A DNA stretch of 5,644 bases, taken from the NCBI GenBank assembly GCA_046582635.1, contig JAYGEA010000202.1, positions 1 to 5,644 on the forward strand, written 5' to 3'. Positions 5,359 through 5,644 of the stretch are shown here, in pieces; positions within the stretch are counted from its first letter, which is position 1, and each line of letters opens with the position of its first letter. The DNA is from GCA-2731375 sp046582635 (GTDB lineage Bacteria; Pseudomonadota; Alphaproteobacteria; GCA-2731375). The position numbers were made by a program, and so were the translations under genes. Below the pieces are notes generated by a model. The model was given only the letters and a program-made list of their open reading frames with translations. It was not told the origin of the DNA and made no database searches.

Positions 5359-5644
5359 CTAGTTGGGTTTATTCTGGGTATCGTTCAGAGAAATGTATCG
5401 TTCTGCGAGGAATTTAACCTCCTGAACACTGACTGCACCGTGCTCATGTTGGCCATCTGATGCAATGTCAAAAAGAGCATGGATCAACTCTTCTACATCT
5501 GGAATGGGAACATCAAGTTTTCTACAGAAGGGTATCCGGATTCGTTTTCCAACGTCGACTTGCCGGATCAAAATATGAAATTCGTGATTTTCCGGTGGAT
5601 CATATTCTAAGAAATCAGGTGGGAAAGTAATGGCTTCGCCTTTG
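5359..5644 (-). CDS. Partial hypothetical protein, C-terminal 94 residues
   Basis: An open - strand frame enters from the right edge and stops with TAG at 5361-5359, giving at least 94 codons. The visible protein includes KGEAITFPPDFLEYDPPENH and later VPIPDVEELIHALFDIASDG, ending SLNDTQNKPN. No family is recognised. It looks soluble, is rich in acidic residues and prolines, and has no membrane segment; a helical stretch is likely around EELIHALFDIA. The start lies outside the window; a TTG at 5571 is in frame, but the frame continues upstream of it without a stop. GC over 5401-5644 is about 44% (107 of 244, counted by hand), against about 67% in a sampled 60-bp line of pcm. That contrast suggests transferred DNA. 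The gene is convergent with pcm. Confidence that it is a real gene is moderate, since it depends on an uninterrupted but incomplete frame. Confidence 0.6.
   Translation of the reverse strand, partial: KGEAITFPPDFLEYDPPENHEFHILIRQVDVGKRIRIPFCRKLDVPIPDVEELIHALFDIASDGQHEHGAVSVQEVKFLAERYISLNDTQNKPN

Noticed and set aside
5193..5417. 74-residue + strand frame after pcm
   Set aside because: It crosses the composition shift, overlaps the end of the convergent - strand frame, has no clear ribosome-binding site and resembles nothing known.

Overview
The window looks like a stretch of high-GC alphaproteobacterial chromosome, most likely from a Rhodospirillales-type organism. That placement is inference from GC content and from the MaiA, SerS, SurE and Pcm sequences; no rRNA or other marker is present. 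Five complete genes lie on the + strand: maiA (maleylacetoacetate isomerase), a 425-residue pentapeptide-repeat protein, and the tight cluster serS-surE-pcm. A partial gene on the - strand runs off the right edge.

Left edge (1-339). This is the unusual part. Positions 1-59 encode, on the - strand, the core motif of an enoyl-CoA hydratase/isomerase (crotonase family). Its reading frame breaks off at the boundary of a 265-bp palindromic element (61-325). The element has 34-bp outer inverted repeats that enclose two hairpin arms of identical size (95-188 and 198-291, each with a perfect 20-bp stem and a 54-nt interior). These are joined by a 9-nt centre, ccgtttcgg, which is itself an inverted repeat. 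The two arms are mirror images across the element axis. Their stems have diverged from each other at about half of the positions, yet each pairs perfectly with its own partner strand. That covariation pattern suggests the folded shape is conserved. The element ends one base before the ribosome-binding site of maiA.

Middle (340-2484). maiA is followed after 58 bp by the pentapeptide-repeat gene. The 161-bp gap before serS holds a degenerate 10-bp-period tandem repeat (2361-2420) that runs into a plausible promoter (TGGACG - 17 bp - TATACA).

Right (2485-5644). serS is followed almost immediately by surE, and surE overlaps pcm by an ATGA. serS makes seryl-tRNA, SurE is a survival nucleotidase and Pcm repairs isoaspartyl damage; surE and pcm are a classic stationary-phase survival pair. 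In many alphaproteobacteria this block sits between tatABC and a LysM/M23 peptidase gene. Here neither neighbour is present. Instead pcm is followed by about 170 bp of non-coding DNA and the 3' end of a convergent gene of unknown function with much lower GC (about 44% by hand count), which suggests a transferred or rearranged border.

The best candidate for something undescribed is the symmetric two-armed element at 61-325 and the gene breakage at its edge. The rest is ordinary chromosomal content.
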